NCBI RefSeq assembly: GCF_900103535.1
Contig: NZ_FNHQ01000002.1
Span: forward strand, 104,838 to 168,837
Direction: 5' to 3'
DNA length: 64,000 nt
Source: Megasphaera paucivorans
Lineage (GTDB): Bacteria; Bacillota; Negativicutes; Veillonellales; Megasphaeraceae
Shown here: positions 54,001 to 63,122 of the stretch, piece after piece
How the letters are laid out: every line of letters begins with the position of its first letter
Position numbering within the stretch: position 1 is the stretch's first letter
Made by a program: the position numbers and the translations under genes
The notes under the pieces: generated by a model
The model's input: the letters and a program-made list of their open reading frames with translations, nothing else
Told to the model about the DNA's origin: nothing
The model's database searches: none

Positions 54001-54163
54001 TAGCGCCGGGATAATTGACAGACACCGTTACATAGGGCGTATTTAAAGCTGGCAGAAGTTCGACACCAATGCGGTAAAAACTAAAAAGTCCAAGTACGAC
54101 AAAAAAAGCGACAATCATACAAATGCCTATAGGGCGGTTGATAGAAAATTTAGTTAAATTCAT
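51065..54163 (-). CDS. RND multidrug efflux permease (HAE1/AcrB type)
   Basis: Inner-membrane proton-driven exporter of 1032 residues. Twelve membrane segments flank two large periplasmic loops; TM4 motif LCIGILVDDSIVVLENIHR carries the proton-relay aspartates. Typical AcrB repeats are visible, including FATLFSLFVSFTLTPMLASR. No outer-membrane channel gene is next to it. Eight bases downstream of the adaptor gene. It supports a diderm envelope. Confidence 0.92.
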   Translation of the reverse strand: MNLTKFSINRPIGICMIVAFFVVLGLFSFYRIGVELLPALNTPYVTVSVNYPGANAESIEQQVVKPIEDALSSVSNLKHITSMASYGQARITLELDFSANADYAAIDATKKVNSIRSKLPDDIDDPVVIKRDINATPIMFIAVQSNHSLDDIYTKAENDFQDVLQQADGVSEIELNGGRDKEIAVEIDKDKLVHYDMTLTEVVNALQNENVLMPAGSIYSNDTTTDVRVKAQFMDESELSHIQIPNVKGTKIPLSSVASIRRQDQRVTRYARVNGDDAVVMVVYKNSDANVVSTVDNVNKKIELLRQDNPDYTFTVTNESASYVRNSLNNTLHTLIEGLITTGLVLFFFLRGWRSTAAVMIAIPTSLVSTFFIMYIANFTFNMMSLMGMALCIGILVDDSIVVLENIHRHLMKGEKPKEAALNGRMEIGMAAIAITLCDVVVFMPIAFMTGMVGQYFKQFGLTIVFATLFSLFVSFTLTPMLASRLFRLGLKIPDKPIWHKMDALEKWARDNYTHLLTWTLDNSKKLFIPVLICFFGAVALIPAGLVGSEFMPQTDESGFRISIQLPTNANLDRTDKVTQQLEKYLSSIPEVTYYTSMVGGKNLNESSIQVTLQNRQDRSRTIWQITNTVRQFAAKHILDGDVRVQENQASVSGVSGGFGGGSGNLRLELRGKNNEQLANTSYTVMDMMKNDIAGVRDVSSSYEEGMPEYRLVVDREKLKHYGTSINDLTNTFSNAISGKKAGVLANDIKNDNNDTDIYVRLKGSDGFRISDLEKIPLNAAGHIIYISDVANVKAETGPVTIRRTDKERSITLGGSLLDRPMSEAMKDIQSHLSSTDMSGVSYRFTGQADQMHDTFKDLTMALGLSLILIYMILAILYESVKTPFIRMFSLPLGLIGSLFFLFLTNNSLNLYSLIGILVMDGLVAKNGTLLLDYTLTLMERGMPARQAIIEAGRVRLRPIFMTTLTMVVGMLPTALSMTAGSETRSSMAVVVIGGLLTSTVFTLLIIPIIFLFFENHKFRLPLLRKTNSTNR

Positions 54164-54170
54164 GATCCTA

Positions 54171-55424
54171 TCACCCGACTTCCTTTTCTATAGTCACGTT
54201 TGTGCCATCTTTTAAGCGGGCGGTATTGGAAGTCGCAATAAGATCACCATCGGATAATCCTTCCAGAATTTCTACATATTCATCATTGCGTAAACCGGTT
54301 TTTACTTGACGTATTTCAATTTTATTATCAGCAGTAATTATATATAGTTTGCTGATGCCGTTAATTTCCAACAAGGCGTCTTTAGGTATGTACAGCGTGT
54401 TTCTGCGTTGTAAAACTTTTACAGAAGATTGAGCAAACATGCCGCCGCGCAAAGAACCATCTGGATTATCCAATGCAATGCGTATGATGTACGTCTTTGT
54501 TGTTGTATCCATTGTTGGACTGACATAGGTAATTGTTCCGGTATAGGTGTTTGCCAGCGATTCAATAGAGACAGATACAGGAATGCCTGGTTTTATTGAA
54601 GCGACATCAGCTTCCGATAAGGGGCAGTCAATATAAATGCCGCTGTTATCTGTAATTGATAAAACCTTCGTGTTAGCAGGGGCCATGCTGCCGACTTCGG
54701 CATTACGGTAACTGATAATTCCGGCACGCGGTGCGCGTATAATTAAATCATCACGTTGTTTCTTCATACTATCGATAACATACGCCGCTTTCGCTTGTGC
54801 TGCCTGTTTGCTGACAATTGCAGCCGGCGTATCACCGACATTTTGGGTTTGTAAATTATCTAACGTTGATTTTGCAGCAATAAGAGCTTGATATACCGTG
54901 TCCAAATCTTTTTGGGAAACAGCCCCTTCATTCTTTAATACAATATAACGATTATAATTCATTTGGGCAACTTCATAATCTACCTGTGCTTTCTGCAATT
55001 CTGAAGAAAATTGTGATTCAGCTGTCCTGGCATCGGCGGCAGCTTGATCATAGGCCGCTTGATCTTGATTAATCGTTAATTCTGAATCCATTGTATCTTG
55101 AACCAAAAGAACCTGTCCGGCGGCGACGGTGTCCCCAAGGTTTACATTGACTTCGACAATTTTTCCGGCATATTTTGGAGATAAATCAATTTGGGCAATA
55201 GGGACTGTTTCTCCGGAAAATGAAATCTTTTTCAACATATCTTTTTTTGACACACGATATGCTTGTACGGAGGCTTCCATGGGGTCACCTTTTACTTTAG
55301 TTGCGGCATTATAATGACTGTACATGTAGATTGCAGTAAAAGAAAATAATAATATAATACCAAAAGCAATTAATTTATTACGTTTACTTTTTACGAGTTG
55401 GTGCGGTAATCGAAATAACGACAT
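54171..55424 (-). CDS. RND efflux periplasmic adaptor (HlyD/AcrA type)
   Basis: A 417-residue membrane-fusion protein. A single N-terminal segment ([20 protein letters not shown]) anchors it, followed by lipoyl half ([19 protein letters not shown]), a coiled-coil hairpin (about 125-215), the second lipoyl half with [15 protein letters not shown] and beta-barrel domains. ATG 55424 follows AGGGGG. Operon with the permease. Confidence 0.9.
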   Translation of the reverse strand: MSLFRLPHQLVKSKRNKLIAFGIILLFSFTAIYMYSHYNAATKVKGDPMEASVQAYRVSKKDMLKKISFSGETVPIAQIDLSPKYAGKIVEVNVNLGDTVAAGQVLLVQDTMDSELTINQDQAAYDQAAADARTAESQFSSELQKAQVDYEVAQMNYNRYIVLKNEGAVSQKDLDTVYQALIAAKSTLDNLQTQNVGDTPAAIVSKQAAQAKAAYVIDSMKKQRDDLIIRAPRAGIISYRNAEVGSMAPANTKVLSITDNSGIYIDCPLSEADVASIKPGIPVSVSIESLANTYTGTITYVSPTMDTTTKTYIIRIALDNPDGSLRGGMFAQSSVKVLQRRNTLYIPKDALLEINGISKLYIITADNKIEIRQVKTGLRNDEYVEILEGLSDGDLIATSNTARLKDGTNVTIEKEVG

Positions 55425-55471
55425 GAAAAATCCCCCTAATAATAAAATACTATTTATCATACAGATAGTAT

Positions 55472-55484
55472 ACCTTATATAGGT
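55472..55484. promoter_or_regulatory. operator-like palindrome in the efflux promoter
   Basis: ACCTTATATAGGT next to a leftward TATACT (-10, 55467-55472). It could bind a repressor; no regulator gene is adjacent. The -35 is unclear. Confidence 0.35.
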
Positions 55485-55627
55485 TATAAATTCTTCATAA
55501 TTTGTAAATATTTGTAATTTTTTTTAAAGATTAATTTTGCAAGTATAAAAAATAATTTAATATTGAAGATACAGGTGGTTTTTAGTTAAATATAACGTGT
55601 ACTATAATTGGTAGATATATGCTGTGT

Positions 55628-56005
55628 TTAATATAATAATGCGCCGGCAACGATGCCAAGCCAGCAAAATAAAAAAGCACCGACAACATTCAAACCGCCG
55701 TATAAGAGGCCCAAGGCCATTTCATTGGCACGAATAAAAGTGAGTAATTCCATATTAAACGTAGAAAATGTGGTAAAACCACCAAGTATACCTGTAACGA
55801 CAAAAAGTTTTATAGCAGCAGGCAAATTCATGTGAGAATTAAAATACATCATAAGAAAACCAATAAGAAATGAGCCGACAACATTGACAAATACAGTACC
55901 GTAAGGAAATAAAATACCTCCATGCTGATTTGCCAGAAGCGTGACTCCATAACGTAATGCTGCTCCGATTCCGCCGCCGATGGCAACAGCTAATAATTTT
56001 TCCAT
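55628..56005 (-). CDS. crcB: fluoride ion channel CrcB/Fluc
   Basis: A 125-residue membrane protein with four helices, matching Fluc dimeric fluoride channels: AIGGGIGAALRYG near the N-terminus, GTVFVNVVGSFLIGF, GFTTFSTFNMELL (the conserved Phe-box and Thr/Ser polar track). The leader carries a fluoride riboswitch, confirming the role. It is a single-gene unit. Confidence 0.93.
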   Translation of the reverse strand: MEKLLAVAIGGGIGAALRYGVTLLANQHGGILFPYGTVFVNVVGSFLIGFLMMYFNSHMNLPAAIKLFVVTGILGGFTTFSTFNMELLTFIRANEMALGLLYGGLNVVGAFLFCWLGIVAGALLY

Positions 56006-56031
56006 AATTCAGATCCCCCTAGAAAATTAAG

Positions 56032-56126
56032 TATAAAAAAAATGCTGATATTCCTACTGTAATAGTAGAAGTCATCAGCCAAATGGCAGTTTCGACAGAG
56101 TGCCGCGGGAGACATTCATTCCCGTT
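56032..56126 (-). promoter_or_regulatory. fluoride riboswitch (crcB motif)
   Basis: The minus-strand leader shows the fluoride aptamer core: GGGAATGAATGTCTCCCG, then AACTGCC pairing region, and the hallmark GGCTGATGACTTCTACT that joins the terminator GCTGATGACTTCTACT / AGTAGGAATATCAGC before ATTTTTTTATA. The structure sits directly before crcB. Ligand is from family knowledge. Confidence 0.93.
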
Positions 56127-56149
56127 TCATATAAATAACAACAATCTTA

Positions 56150-56178
56150 ATTTTAGCGGCAAGAAGCACTATTGTCAA
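56150..56178 (-). promoter_or_regulatory. crcB promoter
   Basis: Minus strand TTGACA (56173-56178), 17 bases, TAAAAT (56150-56155). Confidence 0.8.
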
Positions 56179-56243
56179 CACGATTTTTATGAATGTGTGT
56201 TATAATAAAATAAATTTTGTTTGATAGGATGGGGTAATTAGTT

Positions 56244-57830
56244 ATGCATATACAAAGACCGCTTATTTCAACAATCCAGGCATTGAATCATTGGCCTCGT
56301 TTTCGTCTGCGGCTGTTTTTTGAAGGAATTGCTGTTGGAACGATTTCCGGCAGTATCATTAGCTTTTTTCGTTGGGCATTAGAGTATACAACTCATTGGA
56401 GAGAAACGATTTATGATATGCTGCCGAATGCAGGAATAATAGCTAACTTAATATGGTTTCTTGTTTTATTGCTGGCCGCATTTCTATTGTATAGTATCAG
56501 CCAGTACGAACCCATGGCGTCGGGAAGCGGTATACCTCAGGTGAAGGGGGTTATTTTAGGCCGGATTCGCATGCGGTGGCTGCGGATTCTCTGGGTAAAG
56601 CTTATTGGCGGAATTGTGGGAATCGGGTTAGGTTTATCCTTGGGACGAGAAGGACCTTCTATTCAAATTGGAGCAGTTACGGCTCAGGGGTTAAGCCGCT
56701 TGCTGGGACGTCTGCGAATGGAGGAACGTTATCTTATTACTGCCGGAGCCAGTGCCGGTTTGGCGGCAGCCTTTAATGCCCCGTTAGCGGGAGTTATGTT
56801 TGCTTTGGAGGAATTGCATCGGAATTTTTCCGGAGTAGTATTGGTACCGGCTATGATGGCAGCTCTTATGGCGACCATTGTGTCCCGTATCGCCTTTGGT
56901 TCGGCCTCTATTTTTCATTTTGGCAGTTTGCCGCCGTTTCCCATGAATTATCTATGGCTGATTGTTGTACTATCCATCATTAATGGCATGGCAGGGAATA
57001 TATTTAACAAAGGGTTGTTGGGTGTACGTTCTTTTTATGAGCTTCCCGTATTTTTTCATCCGTATATTAAGATTGCGTTTGCCCTTGTTACGGCAGGTGT
57101 GCTGGGGTACTGCCTGCCGCAGGTACTGGGCGGTGGAAATGAATTAATCAATCATTTATCAGAAATGCCCTTGTCCATATCTTTATTCGGACTGCTGCTT
57201 GTGGGAAAATTTTTGTTTACGTTAATTAGTTATGGATGCGGTGTACCTGGCGGATTTTTTTTACCTATGTTGGTTATCGGAGCACTTACCGGTGGTGTCT
57301 TAGGTATTGTTTTTATAGAATTAAACCTTATTCCAGCGATATATTTATCGGATATTATCGTTATCTCCATGGCTGCTTTTTTTGCGGCTTCTGTGCAGGC
57401 ACCTGTTACCGGAACTATTCTTATTATGGAAATGACCAGTTCCTATGACCATTTATTGGTATTATGTATTGCTTCTATGGTAGCATTAGTCTCAGCAAGA
57501 CTTTGTAAAGGCGAACCTATCTATGATTCCTTGCTGTATCGGCTGCCGGAATTTAAAAAAACTAATATACCTGATAATGAGCGGCGTAATGTTGTAGAAT
57601 TGACAGTCGAAAGCGGCAGTTCTGTTGATGGTAAAAGTGTGGGCAGCATTTCATGGCCCGTGCATACGGTATTAGTAGATATCAAGCGCGGAGATAAGCA
57701 GATATTACCGGATCAGGAGGTGCATCTGCGAGCGGGAGATTATATTTATCTGTTGACGGACCATATAGGTGCGGCAGAAAACGTTAGAAATATGGTGGAA
57801 CAGCAAATGTATAATAATTATAAAAATTAG
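56244..57830 (+). CDS. ClC-family chloride/proton exchanger with C-terminal TrkA-C domain
   Basis: A 528-residue antiporter. Anion-site motifs are canonical: GSGIPQVKG (Ser), GREGPSIQIGA (gating glutamate), GCGVPGGFFLPML and ALEELHRNF (the proton glutamate), so it is a chloride-type exchanger and not a ClC-F fluoride exporter of the known kind. The last 80 residues (ELTVESGSSVDGKSVGSI to YIYLLTDH) resemble a TrkA-C ligand domain, which may regulate it. It is divergent from crcB and shares the 240-base intergenic region. Confidence 0.9.
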   Translation: MHIQRPLISTIQALNHWPRFRLRLFFEGIAVGTISGSIISFFRWALEYTTHWRETIYDMLPNAGIIANLIWFLVLLLAAFLLYSISQYEPMASGSGIPQVKGVILGRIRMRWLRILWVKLIGGIVGIGLGLSLGREGPSIQIGAVTAQGLSRLLGRLRMEERYLITAGASAGLAAAFNAPLAGVMFALEELHRNFSGVVLVPAMMAALMATIVSRIAFGSASIFHFGSLPPFPMNYLWLIVVLSIINGMAGNIFNKGLLGVRSFYELPVFFHPYIKIAFALVTAGVLGYCLPQVLGGGNELINHLSEMPLSISLFGLLLVGKFLFTLISYGCGVPGGFFLPMLVIGALTGGVLGIVFIELNLIPAIYLSDIIVISMAAFFAASVQAPVTGTILIMEMTSSYDHLLVLCIASMVALVSARLCKGEPIYDSLLYRLPEFKKTNIPDNERRNVVELTVESGSSVDGKSVGSISWPVHTVLVDIKRGDKQILPDQEVHLRAGDYIYLLTDHIGAAENVRNMVEQQMYNNYKN

Positions 57831-57944
57831 TACCAGGTACTAAAATCAACTTATAAAACATAGATATAGTCTGGATGATGATGGAAACAGCATGAAAGAA
57901 CGAAGAATAAAAATGAATAAAATAATGAATAAAAATACATTTTT

Positions 57945-57973
57945 TTGACTTATTGCTGAAATTTTGTTAAAAT
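57945..57973 (+). promoter_or_regulatory. promoter of the 3D-domain protein
   Basis: TTGACT (57945-57950), 17 bases, TAAAAT (57968-57973). Confidence 0.7.
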
Positions 57974-58018
57974 GTAATTGCTTGTTGTTAAAGCGTCATT
58001 TTTCAAAGAGGTGGTAAT

Positions 58019-58822
58019 TTGAAGAAACGTATGATAACGATATTGATGATGTTGTTTGTTTTGTCGATATCCTCTGTCTCATTTGCGAAACTTGAACAAG
58101 GAATGAATAGCCCGGAAGTTCAATATATGCAATATATGTTGATAGATGCAGGGTACTTAAGTAATGGTGCGGATGGAGTGTTTGGCAGTGGTACGCGAGC
58201 CGCTGTTCAGCAGTTTCAGTCCGATCATGGCTTAACTGTGGATGGTATTGTTGGAAATCAAACACTGGCTGCATTGGTACAAGCCGACACTTCAGCGACG
58301 TCTGTTGTTTTTCGTCGCGGCGATTCTGGTGATGCGGTTCGGGATATTCAGACGCGTTTATCCAATAATGGGTATAGTGTAGGTACAATCGATGGTATCT
58401 ATGGCGGTGGTACGGCAAATGCTGTTAGTACTTTTCAGTCTAGTTTAGGACTAGCTGCAACGGGGATTCTCGATGTTCGGACGGAACGTGCTCTGTATGC
58501 TTTGGGAAATAGTGCTTCGTTGTCTTCTAATACTAGTGCGGGTGGACAGGAAATTGTCATGCAGGCAACTGCCTATTCGGCACATGATCCTGGGAATAGC
58601 GGGTATACCGCAGGCGGACATGCATTGATACATGGACTTGTTTCTGTGGATCCCAGCGTTATTCCTTTAGGCACAAAGTTATATATTGAAGGGTATGGAT
58701 ATGCGGTAGCAGATGATACAGGCGGTGATATTACTGGTACGCGCATTGATTTGGGAATGAATTCCAATTCGGAAGCAATGAATTTTGGCAGAAGAGATGT
58801 AGTAGTTCACATCTTGGGATAA
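58019..58822 (+). CDS. peptidoglycan-binding and 3D-domain secreted protein
   Basis: A 267-residue exported protein. Signal MKKRMITILMMLFVLSISSV ends at SFA. Two peptidoglycan-binding type 1 domains follow (GVFGSGTRAAVQQFQ about residues 53-67, and GIYGGGTANAVSTFQ about 125-140), then a 3D domain (VSVDPSVIPLGTKLYIEGYG to AMNFGRRDVVVHIL) with the three aspartates DDTGGD and RIDLGMN, as in MltA/YuiC lytic transglycosylases. Likely cleaves or remodels the wall. The TTG start has a well-placed AGAGGTGG; ATG 12 bases on is too far. Confidence 0.86.
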   Translation: MKKRMITILMMLFVLSISSVSFAKLEQGMNSPEVQYMQYMLIDAGYLSNGADGVFGSGTRAAVQQFQSDHGLTVDGIVGNQTLAALVQADTSATSVVFRRGDSGDAVRDIQTRLSNNGYSVGTIDGIYGGGTANAVSTFQSSLGLAATGILDVRTERALYALGNSASLSSNTSAGGQEIVMQATAYSAHDPGNSGYTAGGHALIHGLVSVDPSVIPLGTKLYIEGYGYAVADDTGGDITGTRIDLGMNSNSEAMNFGRRDVVVHILG

Positions 58823-58868
58823 GAGCACATATAAAAGGAGAGGCTGCAGCCTCTCCTTTTATATGTGC
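58823..58868. terminator. terminator, perfect 46-base palindrome
   Basis: 58823-58845 and 58846-58868 are perfect complements with no spacer. Its outer AGCACATA/TATGTGCT repeats those of the hairpin at 10243-10294. Confidence 0.85.
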
Positions 58869-59054
58869 TGAGGTGAAAAATTGTATCGGCAGTAATAAAT
58901 AATATTGTATATATGAACAGGTTGTAAAGTGTTAAATCATAAGATAGTTGGGGTAATTCTGCAGACAGCTTAAAAAAAGTATATATTTTAAGTCGGTTTT
59001 GTGGTATCCTGATAAAGAAATTGTTGTAGTTTTGATTTCTGGGGAGGATTTGGA

Positions 59055-60428
59055 ATGAAAGAAACCATTGCACTTATATTGGCGGCCGGAAAAGGAACAC
59101 GAATGAAATCCAAGCTGCCAAAAGTTTTGCACAAGGTGGGTGGACTGCCTATGGTAGAACAGGTGCGCCGTACAGTACAGAACGCGGGGACAATAAGACA
59201 AATTGTCGTCGTTGGTTTTGGCGGCGAGGCTGTACAGGAATATCTAGGAGATACAGCGGAAACTGTTATGCAGAAAGAACAGTTAGGAACGGGACATGCG
59301 GTTCTTCAGGCGGAAGCACTATTGAAAGAGGAACAGGGAACACTGTTGGTTACTTGCGGTGATACTCCGTTGGTTACGTCGGAAACATTTGCATCTCTCA
59401 TGGCTTGTCATGAACAAACACATGCGGCAGCTACGGTCCTAACCGCAATTATGCCGGATCCCACGGGTTATGGCAGAGTTATTCGCGATCAGAGCGGACA
59501 GGTTGTGAAAATAGTAGAACAAAAGGATGGATCACCGGCAGAATTGGCAGTATCGGAGGTTAATGCCGGCATTTATTGCTTTGATATGCCGCTTCTGTGG
59601 GATATGCTGCACCGTGTAACGAATAAAAATGCTCAGGGAGAGTACTACTTGACTGATATTATCGGAATGCTTGTTGCCGAAGGCAAGACCGTTAGTGCAT
59701 TTGCTTCGTCAAATTATAAGGAAACATTGGGAGTTAACTCTCGGATGCAGATGGCGGAAGCTGAGAGTGTTATGCGGCAGCGAAAACTGGAGCAAATTAT
59801 GACTGATGGGGTTACTGTTATTGACCCGGGGAATACGTACGTTGACATGTCTGTTTTTGTTGGCCGGGATACAGTACTCTATCCGGGAACTATATTGGAA
59901 GGAAATACGGTGATCGGTGAAGGGTGCCAGATAGGTCCATATGTTCGTTTAACTAATGTGCAGATGGGAAATGAAGATCATCTGCAGTTTACCTATGCCC
60001 ATGATTGTCAGATTAAGAACGGCTGTGAGGTGGGGCCTTTTGTTCATTTCCGGCCTAATACTGTTATTGGCAATCAGGTGAAAGTTGGTAACTATATGGA
60101 AGTTAAAAATTCTGTTATAGGAGATGGGACAAAACTGCCACACTTGAGTTATATAGGAGATAGTGATGTAGGCAGTGGTGTTAATATCGGATGTGGTACG
60201 ATAACTGTAAATTATGATGGTAAAATTAAACATCGTACAACGATTTCCGATCATGCATTTGTGGGATGCAACAGTAATCTTATAGCGCCGGTCGGCATCG
60301 GAGAGTACGCTTATGTAGGAGCTGGATCTACTATTACAAAAGATGTTCCGGCCAGAGCGTTAGCGGTAGGACGGGCTAGACAGCGCAATATAGAACAATG
60401 GGTGAAAGACGATACATATAAAAAATAG
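59055..60428 (+). CDS. glmU: bifunctional UDP-GlcNAc pyrophosphorylase/glucosamine-1-P acetyltransferase
   Basis: Makes UDP-GlcNAc, the precursor of peptidoglycan and lipid A. N-terminal uridyltransferase (1-228) with LILAAGKGTRMKSKLPKVLH and TCGDTPLV; C-terminal left-handed beta helix (about 250-457) with hexapeptide repeats, GPFVHFRPNTVIG, YIGDSDVGSGVNIGCG and catalytic His in the NYDGKIKHRT region. 457 residues is full length. It starts behind GGGGAGG and heads glmU-prs-pth. Confidence 0.96.
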   Translation: MKETIALILAAGKGTRMKSKLPKVLHKVGGLPMVEQVRRTVQNAGTIRQIVVVGFGGEAVQEYLGDTAETVMQKEQLGTGHAVLQAEALLKEEQGTLLVTCGDTPLVTSETFASLMACHEQTHAAATVLTAIMPDPTGYGRVIRDQSGQVVKIVEQKDGSPAELAVSEVNAGIYCFDMPLLWDMLHRVTNKNAQGEYYLTDIIGMLVAEGKTVSAFASSNYKETLGVNSRMQMAEAESVMRQRKLEQIMTDGVTVIDPGNTYVDMSVFVGRDTVLYPGTILEGNTVIGEGCQIGPYVRLTNVQMGNEDHLQFTYAHDCQIKNGCEVGPFVHFRPNTVIGNQVKVGNYMEVKNSVIGDGTKLPHLSYIGDSDVGSGVNIGCGTITVNYDGKIKHRTTISDHAFVGCNSNLIAPVGIGEYAYVGAGSTITKDVPARALAVGRARQRNIEQWVKDDTYKK

Positions 60429-60504
60429 AAATACTATTATGTACGTATGAAACAATAAATGATAGAATACATATAGAAGACAACTAATTTGAGGAGGATC
60501 TATC

Positions 60505-61470
60505 ATGTCATATGAAGATGGGAAAAAGCTGAAAATTTTTACAGGAAATGCCAATCCGGCATTGGCCAAGGAAATCGCTGATTATTTGGGTTTAGAATTA
60601 GGAAAAGCGTTTGTTGGTAAATTCAATAATGGTGAAATTCAGGTCATGATCGATGAAAGCGTTCGCGGTAAAGATGTGTTTATTGTCCAGCCGACGAGTG
60701 AACCTGTAAATGATAATATTATGGAATTGCTGATTATGGTGGATGCGTTAAAGCGTGCCTCAGCAAGACATATTACGGCAGTTGTTCCCTATTATGGTTA
60801 TGCACGTCAGGATCGCAAAACTCGTGGTCGTGAACCTATAACATCCAAGTTGGTAGCAGATTTGATGAGCACCGCTGGTGTCACTCGTATGGTTACGATG
60901 GATCTTCATGCCGGTCAGATTCAAGGATTTTTCAATGTTCCTGTTGATCATTTGGCTTCGGCATCTATTATTGCAAAATATATTAATCAGAAAAAATCAG
61001 AAAGTGATATGGGTGATATTGTTGTTGTATCTCCCGATCTTGGCGGCGTGACACGTGCCAGAGACTTAGCAGACCGTGTAGGTGCTCCGATTGCTATTAT
61101 AGAAAAGCGCCGTCCCCGTCCGGGTGTAGCAGAAGTGATGAATATTATTGGTAGTGTAGAAGGTAAGACCTGCATTATTGTTGATGATATTGTTGATACA
61201 GCAGGATCCTTATGTGAAGGGGCCAATGCATTGAAGCGCATGGGTGCAAATAAAGTATATGCTTGTTGTGCTCATGCTGTATTAACAGATCCGGCTATTG
61301 AGCGTATTAGTAAATCTCCTATTACGGAATTGATCATTACCAATACCATTCCTCTGGCAGAAGAAAAAAATATTGACAAAATTACGGTTCTTTCAGTTGC
61401 ACCTCTTCTTGGAGAAGCCATTATGCGTATTTTTCATGATGTTTCTGTGAGCCGCCTTTTTGATAAATAG
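60505..61470 (+). CDS. prs: ribose-phosphate pyrophosphokinase (PRPP synthase)
   Basis: Makes PRPP from ribose-5-phosphate and ATP. Conserved blocks: [20 protein letters not shown] near the start, [20 protein letters not shown], catalytic Lys/Arg in this loop, [11 protein letters not shown], and the PRPP-binding [12 protein letters not shown]. 321 residues is normal. Starts after GAGGAGG, in the widespread glmU-prs-pth order. Confidence 0.96.
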   Translation: MSYEDGKKLKIFTGNANPALAKEIADYLGLELGKAFVGKFNNGEIQVMIDESVRGKDVFIVQPTSEPVNDNIMELLIMVDALKRASARHITAVVPYYGYARQDRKTRGREPITSKLVADLMSTAGVTRMVTMDLHAGQIQGFFNVPVDHLASASIIAKYINQKKSESDMGDIVVVSPDLGGVTRARDLADRVGAPIAIIEKRRPRPGVAEVMNIIGSVEGKTCIIVDDIVDTAGSLCEGANALKRMGANKVYACCAHAVLTDPAIERISKSPITELIITNTIPLAEEKNIDKITVLSVAPLLGEAIMRIFHDVSVSRLFDK

Positions 61471-61488
61471 TATAGGCGGTATATAGCA

Positions 61489-62055
61489 TTGAATATGATA
61501 GTAGGTCTGGGAAATCCCGGACATGAATACGAAAAATCAAAACATAATACGGGTTTTCGCGTTGTAGATGAATTAGCTGCTCAATGGCATGTTACTGTGT
61601 GGCAAAGCAAAATGAATGCAGCGGTTGCATCGGTGCCGATAGATGGAAGAAAAATACTGCTTGTTAAACCGCAGACGTATATGAATAATAGCGGAGATGC
61701 GGTGGGAGCTCTTATGCGCTGGTATAAATTGGCGGAAACAGATGTCTATGTTATTTATGATGATATGGATTTACCTGTGGGAAAATTACGTATTCGTACC
61801 ACTGGCAGTGATGGCGGGCATAATGGAATTAAGAGCCTTTTTGCCAATGGCGTGCGGGATTTTATTCGCTTCCGAGTAGGTATTGGCAGACCGCTTCCGC
61901 ATCATGATGTGATTGATCACGTTTTGACTCCGTTTCCTATAGAACTGCAAGAGCCGTATCAAAGGGGAATAAAAGCGGCGGCTGCGGCTGTAGAAGGATG
62001 TTTAGAGCTAGGAATAAGTAAAGGCATGAATCGCTTTAATTCGACAAAAAAATAA
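61489..62055 (+). CDS. pth: peptidyl-tRNA hydrolase
   Basis: Recycles stalled peptidyl-tRNA. Catalytic His19 in EKSKHNTGF, the IVGLGNPG start, NSGDAVGAL, VIYDDMDLPVGK and GGHNGIKS motifs are all present. The GGCGG site is 9 bases before the TTG at 61489, which also gives the usual extra residues before IVGLGNPG; ATG at 61495 is the alternative. End of glmU-prs-pth. Confidence 0.93.
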   Translation: MNMIVGLGNPGHEYEKSKHNTGFRVVDELAAQWHVTVWQSKMNAAVASVPIDGRKILLVKPQTYMNNSGDAVGALMRWYKLAETDVYVIYDDMDLPVGKLRIRTTGSDGGHNGIKSLFANGVRDFIRFRVGIGRPLPHHDVIDHVLTPFPIELQEPYQRGIKAAAAAVEGCLELGISKGMNRFNSTKK

Positions 62056-62060
62056 ATTTG

Positions 62061-62127
62061 TTTTTTGCAAAGTTGCAAAAAATAGTTACGGATCAGCGCT
62101 GTTTACGCATTGATAAGCAGCGCTGAT
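62061..62127 (+). terminator. tandem hairpins ending glmU-prs-pth
   Basis: First, TTTTTTGCAA (62061-62070) / TTGCAAAAAA (62073-62082), then ATCAGCGCTG (62092-62101) / CAGCGCTGAT (62118-62127), both perfect. The second has the typical terminator look, with a short T-rich trail. Confidence 0.7.
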
Positions 62128-62255
62128 TCTGTTTCTCGAGATAACGTGATGTCCAGGTTCGTTCTTGCATTGGCCCCCGTGTGTATTCTATGCTATACTT
62201 GACATGAAACTGATACGGAGTATGTATTATATAAATATGCAGCAGGGGGATTATG

Positions 62256-62936
62256 ATGCCTGATAATAGAATACTGGCGCAGAGCATTGCCGATGATATT
62301 ATGGCAATGATTACGATACAAAAGCGATTTAAAGTGGGAGATAAACTGCCCAATGAGAACGATTTTTCCAAGGAATTAAACGTTAGCCGCAATACGCTGC
62401 GTGAAGCGATACGTATTTTAAATACGTATGGTATTTTAGAAATTCATAGGGGAAAAGGGACCTTTGTTACTGCGGCTGCGTTGAAAGGAAAAATGAATGC
62501 GGAATTAGATCCGGTTTCATTTGCTAAAATAGATATAAAAGATCTTTATGAAATTCGATTGATCCTAGAGCCATCGGCAGCCTATTTAGCAGCAAAGAGA
62601 GGTACGGATGCGGAAATTTCAAGAATTGTTAAATTAGGAAAAGTCATTGAAGAAAAAATTTATAAACATGAGGACCGCACTAAAGAAGAACATGCGTTTC
62701 ATACAGCTATTGCGCAGGCGACACACAATAAATTCATGAATAATATGATTCCTATATTACATGAAGCGATTTTGAAAGGGGTTGTTCTTTCCCATATTCA
62801 TGGTCGTGTAGCGGAAGAAACAGTTGCGGATCATTTTATGGTAACGGATTTCTTGAGCCAGCGAAATGCGGAGGGAGCAAGAGATGCTATGCGGATACAT
62901 ATACTTCATGCGATACGTTCTATGGAAATTCAATAA
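62256..62936 (+). CDS. GntR-family regulator, FadR subfamily
   Basis: A 226-residue regulator. N-terminal winged helix (about 5-75) with VGDKLPNENDFSKELNVSRN and REAIRILNTYGILEIHRGKG; C-terminal FCD domain (about 95-220) with the metal/effector residues in EIRLILEPSAAYLA, EHAFHTAIAQATHN and DHFMVTDFL. Two ATGs (62253, 62256) lie after AGGGGG; the second is better spaced. It likely binds the TGTTSAACA palindromes in the next intergenic region, and so may control ilvD and possibly branched-chain amino acid or organic acid use. Confidence 0.88.
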   Translation: MPDNRILAQSIADDIMAMITIQKRFKVGDKLPNENDFSKELNVSRNTLREAIRILNTYGILEIHRGKGTFVTAAALKGKMNAELDPVSFAKIDIKDLYEIRLILEPSAAYLAAKRGTDAEISRIVKLGKVIEEKIYKHEDRTKEEHAFHTAIAQATHNKFMNNMIPILHEAILKGVVLSHIHGRVAEETVADHFMVTDFLSQRNAEGARDAMRIHILHAIRSMEIQ

Positions 62937-62940
62937 TAAA

Positions 62941-62981
62941 AAGGCATTATCAAGACTCTTTTGGTAATGCCTTATATTTTT
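62941..62981 (+). terminator. terminator of the GntR gene
   Basis: AAGGCATTA and TAATGCCTT arms with a T-run (TATATTTTTT). Confidence 0.8.
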
Positions 62982-62989
62982 TGCTCATA

Positions 62990-63075
62990 TTGTTCAACAA
63001 CTGATTGACATTCTACAATTGCTTTTTTATAATGCAAGTATAGATGTTGAACAATGAGCTTGCAATGTTCAACAT
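62990..63075 (+). promoter_or_regulatory. ilvD promoter with three GntR-like operators
   Basis: Promoter TTGACA (63005-63010), 17 bases, TATAAT (63028-63033), perfect. Three related palindromes: TTGTTCAACAA (62990-63000), TGTTGAACA (63045-63053) and TGTTCAACA (63066-63074); the last two sit 21 bases apart on the same face of the helix and form a larger inverted repeat ATGTTGAAC/GTTCAACAT. The FadR-family site pattern (GT-N3-AC) fits the adjacent regulator. Confidence 0.65.
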
Positions 63076-63122
63076 GCGCGCGCTTTTCTAGTATTCAAGT
63101 GTATATAACGGAGGAAATCGAT

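Noticed and set aside
56244..57830. ClC gene as a fluoride-specific ClC-F antiporter
   Set aside because: GSGIP serine and canonical GREGP are those of chloride exchangers.
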